The translations under genes were made by a program, and so were the position numbers. DNA of 64,000 nt from contig CM069592.1 in the NCBI GenBank assembly GCA_035771175.1, forward strand, positions 39,014,198-39,078,197, read 5' to 3'. Numbering within the stretch: the first letter of the stretch is position 1; every line of letters begins with the position of its first letter. Positions 10,659 to 22,720 of the stretch are shown one piece after another. Origin of the DNA: Paratinospora sagittata (Eukaryota; Streptophyta; Magnoliopsida; Ranunculales; Menispermaceae). The notes beneath the pieces are model-generated. The model made no database searches. It worked only from the letters and a program-made list of their open reading frames with translations, and was not told the DNA's origin.

Positions 10659-13188
10659 ATGTCTGCTGCTGCTACAGCGATTAGCTTCAACTTGGTTGGA
10701 GCATTCAAAGGACTGTCATTGAAATCGAGTTCTTCATCTTCTTTCGTTAAAGGCGATTTAGGATTGATTAATGGAAGTAACAATGTTTCTGTTTCGTTTC
10801 CTCTTAAGTTTCCTCTAGTGATCGAGTCTGCACACAAGAAAGGAGCTGGAAGCACGAAGAACGGTCGAGATTCGAGAGGAAAAAGGCTGGGAGTCAAGAT
10901 TTACGGAGATCAGGTCGCGAAGCCTGGCGCGATTATTGTTCGTCAGCGGGGAACAAAGGTTAGAGTCTCAATTTCTTAATTATTTCAGAGTTTGAATGGT
11001 TTTTGAATTGATTTGGTTGAAAAAGGGAGAAAATTTTGATGGTTTAGATTTGTAATTCTGCTGCTTGTTGACTCCAAAGGTTTTTAGCTAAAAGAGGAAT
11101 AGAATGGAAATGGAGTTTTTTTTTATATATTTTTTATAGGTTAGATGAGGTTTGAACTCGTAATGTTACAGGCGTTGAGCCATTAAGCTATGTTTTAATC
11201 TCTGAAAACAAAGATTTGATTGATTTAGGTGGTAAAGTTACTGTTTATGATCATCACCATGGAATCAGTCTAATCTCCCAAGTCTTGCTTGAGCTTGATT
11301 TCAAGTATGAAATTAGTGACACAACTTACTTGTGGAATACACTCTCAAAAATCTTTGGATAGGAAAGGTCTCATTTTACCTCTGATTTAGTGTTTACACT
11401 TAGCTGAAGCTCTCAATGTCTTGTAGCGTCATCTTCTTCTATTTGGGGTTAGAATGTCAGCCTAGATTGTATGAATTGTTGCACCATAGGAAATCTATTA
11501 ACAGTAGTCTATCTAACTAAGTAGGAGAATAATCGATGGCTAGGGAATGGCAGTTGAAGCATTGAAGGCACCCATCCTTGGCAGTAACTGATATTGCTTG
11601 AAGCATAGCAAATTAGCCTTTTTAATGATCGTCTCTGATAGAATTTCCTGGTTTAAAATTCTGAACTTTGTCGAGAAAATTAAGTTGAATGTGGAATTGC
11701 GTTATGGTATACTACTAATGCTGCTTGAAAGGCTCTTGCTTGAGTTGATGTACCGACATGGACATGTGTGGTAGCTTATTCTAAAACTTTTCCAAACATG
11801 TGAATCATTTGTTGAAAAAATGGCTTTATAAACCATTTTGAGGCACTAATATGAGTGGGATCTACTTCGTGTTAGTGGGTGTTCTTGGTGGATTTTTGTT
11901 CTTCTCCGTGAGCACATCGAAATTGTATATTCTTATGGGTGGATGAGAAATTGACCCTCAAAGTGAGCCATTGGAGTTGGAAAAATCATAGTAGTTATTC
12001 TTTGGGTGTAAATTTCTCATTTGCCCAAGCTCCATTTTGCACATATGAATATACGATTTCGATGTACTCATGGAGGAAAACACAAATCCACTAATGATAC
12101 CCACTAACACATAGTGGGTTCCACTCATATTGGTGCCTCAAAATGGCCAATCAAAATGGTTTATAAAGCCATTTTTTCAAACATTATATTCTATTGTTCT
12201 AAAGATGTACAAAATCATTTCAAAGAATAACTAGTACTTCCCATGTTAATTTGTTGGAAATTTTGCTATACACTCTTGTTGAGATGTATTCTTCCCTCTT
12301 GTAGAATTGTATATTAAAAGTTGTTGGATGTTTATATGATGTATAAAAATCTATTTCAATGTTGTTTTCGTTGAGATATGTGGGTGTTGTCGTGTTCTAG
12401 GCTTCTCAGTGGTGTCATGCTGACCATCATGTTGTTCAGATATCCATTCTTGTCTATGCTATCGATCTGCTGGTGTACTGTGTAAGAATACTCTATTCAG
12501 TTTGATGGAGTTTAAGCAAATTTTAACATTGCATGTTTTGGTGAGGAGTCTTATGACGCTAAATGTGTAAATCTATTAGACTTTTGGGTCTCATGGTTCA
12601 GCATTGTAGATGCATATTCATGCTTGAGCAGCTTAGCTATGTAGGTAAATGGAAATCAGAGTAGTTTTATGTATGCAATTTGGAGAGTTTTACTTCCTAC
12701 GTCAGAATACCATCATTATCCAATGTTTACTATTTGATGTTCTTCTACATGTTGAATAATTTCTTTATTAATATCTCTAGTTAGCATTTATTTTAACTCT
12801 TCCTAATGGTGTTTCAGTTCCATCCTGGGAAAAATGTTGGGATTGGAAAGGACCACACCATCTTTTCCCTAATTGATGGATTGGTGAAGTTTGAGAAGCT
12901 TGGACCAGATAGGAAAAAGGTCTTTCTGGAAATCTGTTACACGCATGCTTCTTTTTAAGATAAATAGAAATCCTAGGCTGACAGTTATTGTTCAACCTGA
13001 TACAACAGATTAGCGTTTACCCACGAGTAGAACAGCCTGAAAACCCTAACAGTTTCAAAGTGAGGAGGAGAGAGTACTTCAGGATGCAGCGTGAGCGTCG
13101 TAAAGCTCGAAAGGAAGAAATTAATCTACAGATCCAGTTTGTGATGGCTTCAGCAGAGGAAGGCTCTGAAGGCAAACCAATTTGCTGA
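10659..13188 (+). CDS. RPL27: Plastid 50S ribosomal protein L27 (bL27c), three exons
   Basis: Exons 10659-10958, 12818-12919 and 13009-13188 encode 193 residues; all junctions fall between codons. A Ser-rich transit peptide (about 57 residues) is followed by the bL27 core [43 protein letters not shown] and [20 protein letters not shown], then a plant-type basic extension [19 protein letters not shown]. bL27 contacts tRNA near the peptidyl-transferase centre; this nuclear gene supplies the plastid ribosome. Length is close to other plant plastid L27 proteins (about 198). The donor of intron 2 is weak (GTCTTT). An in-frame upstream ATG at 10638 adds seven residues; 10659 is chosen because it begins a normal transit peptide. 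Intron 1 (1.86 kb) carries a foldback MITE. Confidence 0.93.
11805..12185. mobile_element. Foldback MITE inside L27 intron 1
   Basis: The left arm begins TTGAAAAAATGGCTTTATAA and continues with a GAGGCACTAATATGAGTGG motif. The right arm is its reverse complement with one extra repeat of an AAAATGG block. Arms of about 180 bp pair for most of the 380-bp length. It is non-coding and in an intron, so probably tolerated. Confidence 0.75.
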
Positions 13189-13542
13189 CCAGTTGCCTAT
13201 ATGGTGAGTTAGCTTTCTTCCAGTGTTCTTTACAAGGTGCTCAAATGTAAGCAGTTATTGCCATGCAAGTAGGACTGTTTCCTACATGTCCAAAAAAAAT
13301 TTATAACTTGTACTCCTTGGTTCAATTGCTTCCTTTTTATGCATTATTTGTTTCAAATCCTGAGGAAAATGTTGAAATCCATGAAATATTGAAATTTTCT
13401 GAATTAGTTTTTATGCTCTGTTGTTCATTTACTGTTGGAACTGCTTTTCTTATATTAAGCACTTGTGTAAAGAACAGTTAATTATGAGATGGTATTATGG
13501 TGTATGCCTTGTGCTCATGTTCAATTTCTAAACTAAAACTTT
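13189..13542. other. L27 3' region, no other gene seen
   Basis: Presumed 3' UTR and spacer. The open stretch at 13263-13481 has no family resemblance. Confidence 0.4.
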
Positions 13543-13775
13543 CATTTTTTTATTTTTTATTTTTGAGAGAGAAGCAAAGTATAATTTATTAATAATATAG
13601 TGTGACATTACAAATAGGGAGCATCAGAAATACTCCACTCAAAACGAGAAAGCAAAGCAGAACATATTAAATACCCGGGAAACATAATATTTTCCCAATT
13701 CCTGAACCAATCCCCGAAAGAAAAACCTCCAGCAAACTTTGAACTTGAAACCCAATTGCATGCTGCCAGTCTTGA
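13543..13775 (-). mobile_element. 5'-truncated LINE, 3' end only
   Basis: On the reverse strand a frame containing SKFAGGFSFGDWFRNW, similar to the extreme 3' end of the LINE at 33506-33768 (CSKFSGGFSMLEWFHNW), is followed by a short 3' UTR and an A-rich tail (T-rich at 13543-13562 on +). It is a typical dead-on-arrival LINE insertion. Confidence 0.65.
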
Positions 13776-14246
13776 GGCTCTAATTCATATTATTCATTTA
13801 GTTTAATTCATCTTATATTATTATAATAAAGAGGTAGTAGGTACTAATAGATATTACTACATACTTTATCTGTAGGCTGATTTTTATCACATTTGTACAT
13901 ATTAAAACTGAATTACATGGACAATTATCATACTGTGGTGGATAATGAATTTTTTTATTTTTTTGGTTCTGTGGTGATGTTTTAAGCCTCCAATTTTTGC
14001 ATAAGGCACTGCCAATTTTATTTGGTAAAATAGTTCATTACTTTGTAACTAGAACTTGTTCTTTTGTGTATGTTTTTGTGAGGAAAAGGGGGTAGGAGGG
14101 TATGAAGAACAAGCTCATACATCATCAATATAGACCATGTAGTTTTCTTACAAATGAAGTTCCAACTAGTTGTGTTCTCTAAAATCTCGCAAATTATTAG
14201 AAACAATTGTACTACAAGTCTACAACTGGTAGTTCTTGATGCCCTC
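13776..14246. other. Spacer/3' region of the LTPG gene
   Basis: AT-rich sequence downstream of the reverse-strand LTPG stop. No gene recognised; open frames here are antisense or partial overlaps. Confidence 0.4.
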
Positions 14247-16142
14247 TTATGATCTATTAAGGAAGATTGTGAGGAACTCAGCTGGAAACACACTGATGAA
14301 GATGGTGGTGCCAATGGTGATGATGGCAGCTAATGATAGGTAAGGTTTGTGCATATATCCAAGAGAACCAGGACTGTCTGGTGAAGCTGTCGCTGTTGCT
14401 GGAGTGGAGGCAGCTGCACCAAAATGTAGAGATCATTAGAGAGTAAACCCTAAACGAGCACTTATATTCGTACACATTTTTAGCACCTGTTTTCAGTTCA
14501 CAAGTCGTTGTTTAAGTGTTGAAAATGTGCTTGCTAATGTTTGATCATTTAGAGGAAAAAACAATGATACTATTACCTTTTGTTGAGTTTGCGAAGAAGG
14601 CATAGTCAGGTGAGCCAGGAGTCAAGTTTAGGAGTTCTAGTAACAATCAACAAGAAAAAGTTACAACCCAGATGAAATATTTTGATAGAAATAGCACATC
14701 AAACTACATTTACTCAATAACTTTGAATATTATTAAGCAGGGCTGCCCCAAAATATTTGTTTGTAGGTTACAATGATCAACTACTGATCTTGTGATCTGA
14801 GGCTTTCACATCCAAGCAAGGGAAAAAATGAAAGGAAATCTGTGATTTCTAGTGCAACATTATAGGCAAACAGGTAAAAGTAAGGTTTTGAAATAAGCCT
14901 ATGTACAAGTATCGACTGATTTTATCAACTTAAGAAGCTATAGACAATTGAGGTTGAGAAAAGGTCCAAATCTCCCTGTTCCTATCTACATAACTGTAGT
15001 ATCAAGAGGCCCCATTAGCTGTTCAATTGAAGCACATAAAAATTATACCAAGATCTAGTGGTGAGAATTAAAGCCGAACAAGTTGCAAACTTACATTCAA
15101 ATTCAAGCCTGTGAAGACAATGTTCATACCTTCTTGTTAGAAAAGCATAGATCAAGCTAACTCTATGGTCTTTAATGGAACTCAAACAAGTTGGGTACGT
15201 GTGGATTGAAATAATAATCTCAAATCAAATATGGGCAAACTAATCACATAGAATATAAGTTATGATATCTACCTTGTTAGTGCCAAGGCCTTTTGTAGGT
15301 CTGGGGCCAAAGTGGTTAAGTTAAGACAATATCAATACTAGTCAAGTAGTTGCGATCTTAGCCCACTGACAAAAAGTTTAGAGTAAAAATAAAATAAAAG
15401 AAACTGATCTGAATGGGGCAATCCAAAGACAAAAACATTGAAGAGAAGAATTCAGAAAACAATTTTTTATCCTTTTGTGAAAAAAGGTTGTTTTTGAGTA
15501 AATTCTTTAGATTGTTTTCAAATGGATCAACCAAATGTATCTTTGTGTTTTAGGATTTTCGGATATAGAAAATTATATCCGAATCACGAACCAAACATGA
15601 CAAACTTTATAGTATCGAGACCTTTCATAGTAAAACCTCACATTTAGGCTCAAAGATGGTTAATTTAAGGCAATATCAATACTAGTCGACTAGTCGTGAC
15701 CTAAGCCCACCAACAAAAAGCTCAAAGAAAAAAGAAAATAAAAGAAACTGGTCTTACTGGGGCAATCACTGTAGGTTGCATTGGCCAATTTGCAAGCACT
15801 TGGAAGCTGAAGGAGCTTGGCTTCCTGCGCTCCTAAATTCTTCAGTTCTGGCCTGCCTTTATGAACCTGTTGAATAACATAGCAAAGGCATGCTGGGTCC
15901 TTGTCCTTGATGTCCTTTACAGCACTGCAACAGTCATTAGAAGGCGTGGATGCCTTTCCTGTAGCAAAGGCTAGACATGAAGCCACTTTGGAAACCACTG
16001 TGAGGCACCTTGATTCCAATGGAGAAGTGGCAGAGAAGATGTGATGAGAGAAGGAAGAGAAGAGAGTAATCAGGTAGAAGAGATAGAGTAACTTAGAGCT
16101 TCTCATCTTGATGATCTTGCTTGAAGTGGGAGATTTGAGCAC
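14247..16142 (-). CDS. GPI-anchored non-specific lipid transfer protein (LTPG-like), three exons
   Basis: Reverse-strand exons 15758-16142, 14577-14636 and 14247-14413 encode 203 residues (191 if translation starts at the second Met, 16106). A signal peptide (hydrophobic LLYLFYLITLFSSF) precedes the eight-cysteine motif: Cys46, 56, 71-72, 85, 87, 117 and 127, with the CC and CLC signatures. A Ser/Thr/Pro/Ala-rich linker and a hydrophobic C-terminal tail (LSLAAIITIGTTIFISVF) indicate GPI attachment. Family members bind fatty acids and export wax or suberin lipids at the outer plasma membrane and wall. Exon phases (1 and 1) fit exactly. Intron 1 contains a decayed duplicate of the exon 1 edge. 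Substrate cannot be told from sequence. Confidence 0.9.
15300..15780. repeat. Direct duplication spanning the exon 1 edge of LTPG
   Basis: About 125 bp at 15306-15427 resembles 15652-15773. Shared blocks include CAATATCAATACTAGTC, a purine-rich AAATAAAAGAAACTG run and GGGGCAATC. The distal copy contains the real exon 1 donor; the intronic copy has the donor GTAAGA changed to TTCAGA. A MITE remnant (about 15430-15600) lies between the copies. Confidence 0.7.
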
Positions 16143-17327
16143 AAATGAAGATTGAAGATGAAGATTAAGACATTAAGAAGAGGATGGTTCTGGTTATGTT
16201 TATACATTGATTCATTTTCCCTTGCAAAAATTATAATACCCAATTTGCTCCTTACATAAAATGACAAAATGACCCAAATAGTTTTAGAAATTGCACTTGT
16301 ACCCTTTTGACCTCTTCATGCCCATCATTTCAAAACAATTAGTTCAAGTTTTTATATCATTTTGTTCTCTAATAGGTGAGTTCATTGTAGTCTCTTGCAG
16401 TTGCACACGCACACATAAGCAATAGAGTGACTCTTAACATGATTTTTATTTCCTGACGGTCAAAACAAAAACACCTACATAACAATCATACTCTTTTAAG
16501 AGACTTACGCGATGAAAGTCATGTTAAGAGTTATTGTAGCATCTCTCTTTATAAATAGATATATGGCAAATAGATAATAAATAGTCGTAAAAGGGTATTT
16601 TTGGCATATAAGGTGGCTGTGAGTATATTTTTTGAATGAGTGTAGAAAGAAGGTAAAGTTTGTTGAGATAAACAAGTGGGTGTGAATAGAATTACTGTAA
16701 AGCAGAAAAGAAGGTAGGTTTAATTGCATTTAATGTGGTGGTTTACAGTTGAATGGCTAGAAGAGGATATGCCATTTGCTTTTAATAAATTTATACTAAG
16801 GTGGAAGATGGAAAGTGATGTAGTTTGGTCTTGGTTTGGCCTATTAATTGTGTGGTGATCCATTGAGAACAGTCAGATTCATATTTCAAATTGGTTAAAT
16901 TTCTCTATCAGATTAAATACTTGACAAATACATTCTCTAAATGTGTGGGGTCGAAAGTGTGTGATTCAGGATCTTGAAGTGTTTTAGTATGCATTGCAAT
17001 ACAACACTCTAGTCAGGAGAGTGGGTGGCTGTAGTGATCTAGATCTTTTTATTTTTGGACTTTGTTATTTATTTATTTATTTTATTTTATTTGCATAATA
17101 GTTGAAAAGAATATGGATTTTCTCTTGTCATCGTGAAAAAAGGTTTAGTTGAGTCGAATTGAGTTCGAATTATGTGGATTTACTTAAGACTTTTTTTCAA
17201 ACAAAAAAAGTGATTGTAGAATTCAAAAGATATATCCCTTTTCTTAACTTCTGATTGTTGGTGTTATGTACATAATTACATTGAATTCATACTAACATAT
17301 AAGCGTATAAAAGGATCAATATCATTT

Positions 17328-17365
<38 letters not shown>

Positions 17366-18640
17366 GGGCATTTGAGCCTTTCATTAGATTTACTTAAGAC
17401 TAGGCTTACGATCCTGTTAAGTTGGTTGGTATTTGAGCAAATCCTGAACCGCCGTGACCCATAAACACCCCAACCTCTCTATGTTAGATACATGATTTAT
17501 TTAATAGTCTTATCTTACTTTATACGTACATACATGGGCATACACACACATATATATAAAATTTTTTAATTCACTGTATGATATTTTTATCATAAATTCT
17601 TAAATTACATATTACATTTCAATATTAAATAAATTTATATAAAAAATATATATTTATGGGATTGTTTGATAATAAGACGCTAAAAGATTTCTTTTAATGT
17701 TAGTAAATATAAGGGTACTTTCATAATAACTTTGTAACTTTTAGTCGCCTTTTTTTGGTACTTAGATGAAAAATATTGTTCTCTATAAAAAAAACAATAA
17801 TATTAGTTTATTTAAGGCAAGAATAATATTAGTTATTAATAACTTTTTTAATAATAAAATTAAGTTTTTAATAAGTTTTGCATGCAAAATACATACACAT
17901 GCACTATTATATTCAACGTAGTTTGGGTGAGGGTTACCTTGTTGCATGGAGACCCCTTGGAGCTTTTGCTTTTGCTTTGCAAAATGACCCTGGAGAACAA
18001 GTTCAAACATTTGATATTTACTTTCTTTTGTTTTTTTTTTTTTTTTGGTTATCTTTTGTTTTATTACTTTTGGTGGGTTTTATTTTTTAATTTTTATTTT
18101 TTTTGTAGTTTTATTATTTTGGGCGATTGTGAGTTTCTTTGGTCGGGTATGGCCCCTTAAATTTTGAGGTCGGGTCAAAGTCAGGTGAAGTTTTTCTTCA
18201 CCCGACATGGTTGGGCTGGGCTAAATTTTGGGTCAAAATCGACCATACCTAACTCGATTTCAGCCCTAATCACATACCATTTATTTGGATGGGAATCATG
18301 TTCCTACTATAGGAGAAAATTTTACTTTCTCAAAAATGACACTTCCCTTTTCTAGAAAAAATGCCAAGGGGGCATTTGGTATGAAGTAATCTTGAGGATG
18401 TGAATGAAAATCTTAAAGTTTATCATGTTTGTTTTACTATTTTCATTTTTTTAGGAGTGAGAAAGTAATTCCCGAGATAATGGGATTCCCACCCACACCC
18501 ATTAAAATAGGTGGTATTCATTTTCCCGGAAAAGTAATTACCATGAAAAAAAAATTATTTCTTTTTAAAAAAAAGGCAGAAAAAGAGAAAAAAAACTCAT
18601 GAGTCACGACAACCCCAATAACCAAAATCTTTCTTATTTC
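16143..18640. other. Intergenic region upstream of LTPG; no gene seen
   Basis: Contains the LTPG promoter side (16143-16500) and AT-rich spacer. A (TA)n tract lies at 17331-17362, and Harbinger/hAT-like terminus fragments occur near 18370. Frames at 16505, 17783 and 17878-18160 are low-complexity Phe/Leu-rich translations of T-runs. Confidence 0.4.
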
Positions 18641-19700
18641 ACCTATGTTAATATTTTAAATTAAATAAAATATTTTTTTATTAAAATTAATATTTTAATG
18701 AAATATATTAATTTTATTAACTTTATATAATAATATTATTTATAGTTTTATGAAATACTAATTTAATTATTTAAAAAATAAGAATTTTATTATTATTTTT
18801 TCATCACTTCTAATTTTATTATTTTTAATAAAAAACCAGTTTTACTATTTTTAATTAAAATAAAGTTCATTATTTTAATAAAATTACTTTATTATTTGAA
18901 AAATATTTTTTATTCTAACTTTATATTAATAATAATAATTTTTATCACAACTAATTTTTATTATTTTTAATAAAAAAACCAATTTTACTATTTTTTTAAT
19001 TAAAATTAAGTTTATGATCCAGCCACCCTAGTGCATATTTTTAGAATTTCGTTGTGTCATAGGCCAGCTATTATTTAAATAAAAATTATTTTATTATTTG
19101 AAAATTATTTTTTATTCTAAATTTAGATTAATAATAATAATTTTTATATTTTTATGAAATACTTATTTTATTATTTAAAAAAATGATTATTATTTTTTCA
19201 TCACAACTAATTTATTATTTTTAATAAAAAAAACTAATTTTACTATTTCTAAGTAAAATTAAGTTTATTATTTTAATAAAAAATACTTTATTATTTGAAA
19301 ACTAATTTTTATTCCAACTTTATATTATTAATAATAATATTTTTTATATTTTTATGAAATATTCATTTAATTAAAATTTTTAAATAATATTATTATTATT
19401 TTTTCATCACAACTAATTTTATTATTTTTAATAAAAACCAGATTTATTATTTTTAATAAAATTAAGTTTATTATTTTAATAAAAAATACTTTATTATTTA
19501 AAAATTATTTTTTATTTTAACTTACTATTAATTATAATATTTTTTATGAAATATTCATTTTATTATTTTTTTAAAAGAACTTTATTATTATTTATTTCTC
19601 GCTACTTATTTTATTGTTTTTAATAAAAAACCAAATTAATAAAAATTAATTTTCTCATTTTAATAAAAATACTCTATTATTTGAAAATTATTTTTAAAGT
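18640..19700. repeat. Degenerate AT-rich repeat array
   Basis: Over about 1.05 kb a block recurs at least five times: a TTTTTCATCAC motif, then ACTAATTTTATTATTTTTAAT, then a short A-run with ACCA, then a TTTATTATTTGAAAA block. Spacing varies from about 145 to 245 bp. Composition is above 85% AT. It resembles a decayed tandem array, perhaps a satellite remnant, with no coding potential. Confidence 0.6.
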
Positions 19701-20694
19701 GCTGCTAAATGAACTACAAAAAAACTCTCTTTTTATCACAAAAAATCATAAATTTATATTTTTAATAATATCCTCCTGTGATTGGACCAAAATCCCCTAT
19801 CTTATTTTATTTTTCCAATTACATCAAAAGACTTGTTTAACCCTAACCAACCACCATTTCCACCTTTGTCTTTTTTCACTCTTCTTCCATTTGCAATCCT
19901 CTTTACTCCTTAAAGGTTTTTTTTTTTTTTTTTTCATTTCAAATAGTATTTTAAAGGTATGAGATTCATCTTTGAAAATTTACAATTATTTTTTATGCAT
20001 TTTAAAAAAAAAGTTATAATTTTTCATCGTGGGATTCGGTCATGCGGGACAGAATCGAGGTCTCTCGGTTTTGTAGCACAGGACTGAACCAATGAATTAA
20101 ATGCCAAAAAAACAAATTTTTTGTAATGTCCTGTCAAAGGTTCTGTCGTCTCCTACCGAATCGACTGCGATAGGTTCGGTATCGCGACCAAAGAGGGAAA
20201 TAAACATGGAAATATATAAAAATTTCATTTTCATTTTTCACATTACCCCATACCACACGTGCACCTTAGGGTTTTCGAGTGCGATAAATTTTGGGATGAA
20301 CAATAAGTAAAAAATGATTTAATTAAAAAAAAATAAAAAATGAGTTCAAAATATAAGAATAAAATTATCATATGAAGGCCCCAAATTTTGGGGGCCCGGG
20401 GTGGTTGGCTCTACCCTAGAGCCAGCTTTGCACACAATTGGGTGATTCCCTTTCCTGGCTGAGGCTTGTCCATAGAGATTTGTGGTTTTGCCTAAACTAG
20501 TTTGGATATCTCATACAAAATAAAAATAAAAATGGTATACCTAATTAATAATGAACTGATCTCTACCTTTCTTCATGCCCAACGAGGTTACCTTATTTTT
20601 CATTTTCTTATTATACTAATTTTAATTTGAGAGCATCTAGATAGACCCTCCTTAATGGACTATCTACACCTCAATCACTAACACAACCCTACCT
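19701..20694. other. Intergenic stretch, no gene seen
   Basis: Mixed sequence with a GC-richer patch (20030-20200) and GGGGGCCCGGGG at about 20390. Nothing recognised. Confidence 0.3.
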
Positions 20695-21308
20695 TAACAT
20701 ATATGGTTTTTTTTTAAATTACCATTGATTAAGTTTTTATTTTGAAATTTGCTATGTATCAATAATAATTTTGGAATCTACCCTACTTGGACCGGTCAAC
20801 AATCGTTGACCGAGTCCAACAAGGTAGATCTCCTTTTATTCACGTTTTTCGTTAAGAAACGTCTTTTGAAAATGCTAATTTTGAAAAAGCAACTTTAAGA
20901 GTCGCATTTTGAAAAGGCGTCTCTAATCCAACATTAAAAAAAAAAACATACACTGTTGCCTATAATATTACCTATATAAAACTTGTCATGATACAAACCT
21001 GTCCTGAAATTACTTGTGTAACACAGATAGATTTTTTTTATAGGACAGGTTTGTTAACATAAGCAGGTTTGTTAACATGCCAGGTTTTATGCATGTAATA
21101 TTATAGGCAACAGTGTATTTTTTTTTTAATGTTGGGTTAGAGGTGTCTTTTCAAAAGGCGCTTCTTAATGTAAAACGTGAATAAAAAAGAGATCTACCAT
21201 GTTGTTAACCAAGTCCAAGTAGGGTAGATTCTAAAATTATTATTGGTACATAGCAAATTTCAAAATAAAAACTTATTAATGGTAATTTCGAAAAAAAACC
21301 CTAACATA
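20695..21308. mobile_element. Large palindromic (foldback) element, about 610 bp
   Basis: The left arm runs from about 20700 and contains AATTACCATTGATTAAG, GCTATGTATCAATAATAATT, AATCTACCCTACTTGGAC and ATCCAACATTAA. The right arm carries the reverse complement of each in reverse order to about 21306. Arms of about 270 bp flank a short centre with an internal ACAGGTTTGTTAACAT repeat. It has no coding capacity, and a transcript would be a long hairpin. Confidence 0.8.
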
Positions 21309-21699
21309 AATACACTCTTCCTACCTCAGCCAAAAATCAAAAAATTCCTAAACTACAATTTCCCCAATCTACTCCACCTTTGGGTTCTTCTCCATTTCTT
21401 TTTTTCCAAAACCCTAGCTTCTTTTTCTTCTTTTCCAAAACCCTAGCTTCTAACTTTAAAGCCCACAATTTTCATCTTCTTATCTTAGTAGAAAGAATAT
21501 TTTAGAAAAGCATCGTTTGGACCTTATTTAGAGCGAATCACTACTCGTCGTCTTCAAATTTTTTGACATTTGATCCTTTAAATCGGTAAAAAATGCATGT
21601 TTTAATGTTTTTTTTTTGTTTCTATTCACTATTATTCATGAAATGGAATATTTATGAGTGTTTTTTAATGTGTTTTGCACAGAAAATAGACAAGAACAA
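21309..21699. other. Leader-like stretch with two telo-box motifs, no gene
   Basis: AAAACCCTAGCTTC occurs twice (about 21410 and 21437) in a pyrimidine-rich stretch. Telo-boxes sit in promoters of plant translation genes, but no coding sequence follows; a foldback element begins at about 21700. Confidence 0.3.
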
Positions 21700-22090
21700 A
21701 GCCCGTCCTTGGGGTCGGGCACGCAGGGTCGACCATGGCTTGTTGACCCTCTTATTTCACATTTTTTTTATTATCACACACCATATTGCATTGAGACACA
21801 TTTTGTGATAATTTTGACATATTTTTACCATTCTGCTAATTTGGGCGGAGGAACACTATTTCTCAATCATTCCTCTCATGTGGGATACCGGTGGGGTATG
21901 ACACTCCACCGCCTAAATAAGTTCGGACTGAGTGTAAACATGACAAAATTATCATGATATACATCCCAATGTAATATAGTATGTGAAAATAAAAAAAAAA
22001 ATAAAATAAAAGGGTCGGTCGAACAAGATCGACCCTTACAAAAGAGGGTCGGCCGACCCCTGTATAAGTGTCAGTCTCGTAGGGCTGACC
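21700..22090. mobile_element. Foldback element with GGGTCGA-rich arms
   Basis: The left arm (GGTCGACCATGGCTTGTTGA, then CACACCATATTGCATTGAGA, then ATAATTTTGACAT) is inverted at the right (ATGACAAAATTATCATGA, then CCCAATGTAATATAGTATG, then GGTCGAACAAGATCGACCC). GC-rich tips sit around AT-rich arms. It is non-coding. Confidence 0.65.
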
Positions 22091-22720
22091 TTTATGGCGA
22101 TTTTTTAGAAAAAAAGGGTCATTTTAGTAGTTTTAGTTAAGTGTATTTAAAAAATTACATAAAATAGATGAAATGAGTTGTAAATAGTCTATATATAGAG
22201 TTTATCTAGCTGTTTTCTTTAATTTTAATAATTTGCTAGTTTTCATTTTTTCATTCTCCTTTTATAGAAAAATAAAAAATTTCAATCTAACTGTAAAAAT
22301 TACAAATATAACTAAATGTGTAATACAATCTTAATGCGCCTAACGAACTATCAAATGATATTAAAAATGTAGTTGCAATTGTACTTGTATTCTTCTTCTT
22401 TTTTTTTTTTTTTTTTTTTTTTTATTTTGCCGTTCGTTAGATTAGGGTTCCTAAAAAAAATTACTTCCCCCTGACCAAAAAAAAAAAAAAAATTACTTCC
22501 GACTTATTCATCTTAATTAAAACTTATGATTAGCACGTGCCAACCACATGAACGGTCGAAAAGCTGTACAAATTGAGCGGACAAGTTTAGTCAGAGCAAG
22601 CGGCTGCGGAACCAGCATTTTAGTCATTTCATCTCTAATTATATAAACCCATCCTCAATCTCTGTTCTAACCCTACAAATCGAACAGAGTCTCAGTTCCT
22701 AATTTGACGATTTCTCAGCA
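22091..22720 (+). promoter_or_regulatory. ALS upstream region
   Basis: Contains a T-run at 22401-22423 and an A-run at 22478. Bases 22540-22720 are the likely core promoter and leader: a TATAAACCC box at about 22641, then a leader to the ATG at 22721. Confidence 0.45.

Noticed and set aside
17783..18160. Overlapping Phe/Leu-rich open frames
   Set aside because: They are products of T-runs, with three frames open over the same stretch.
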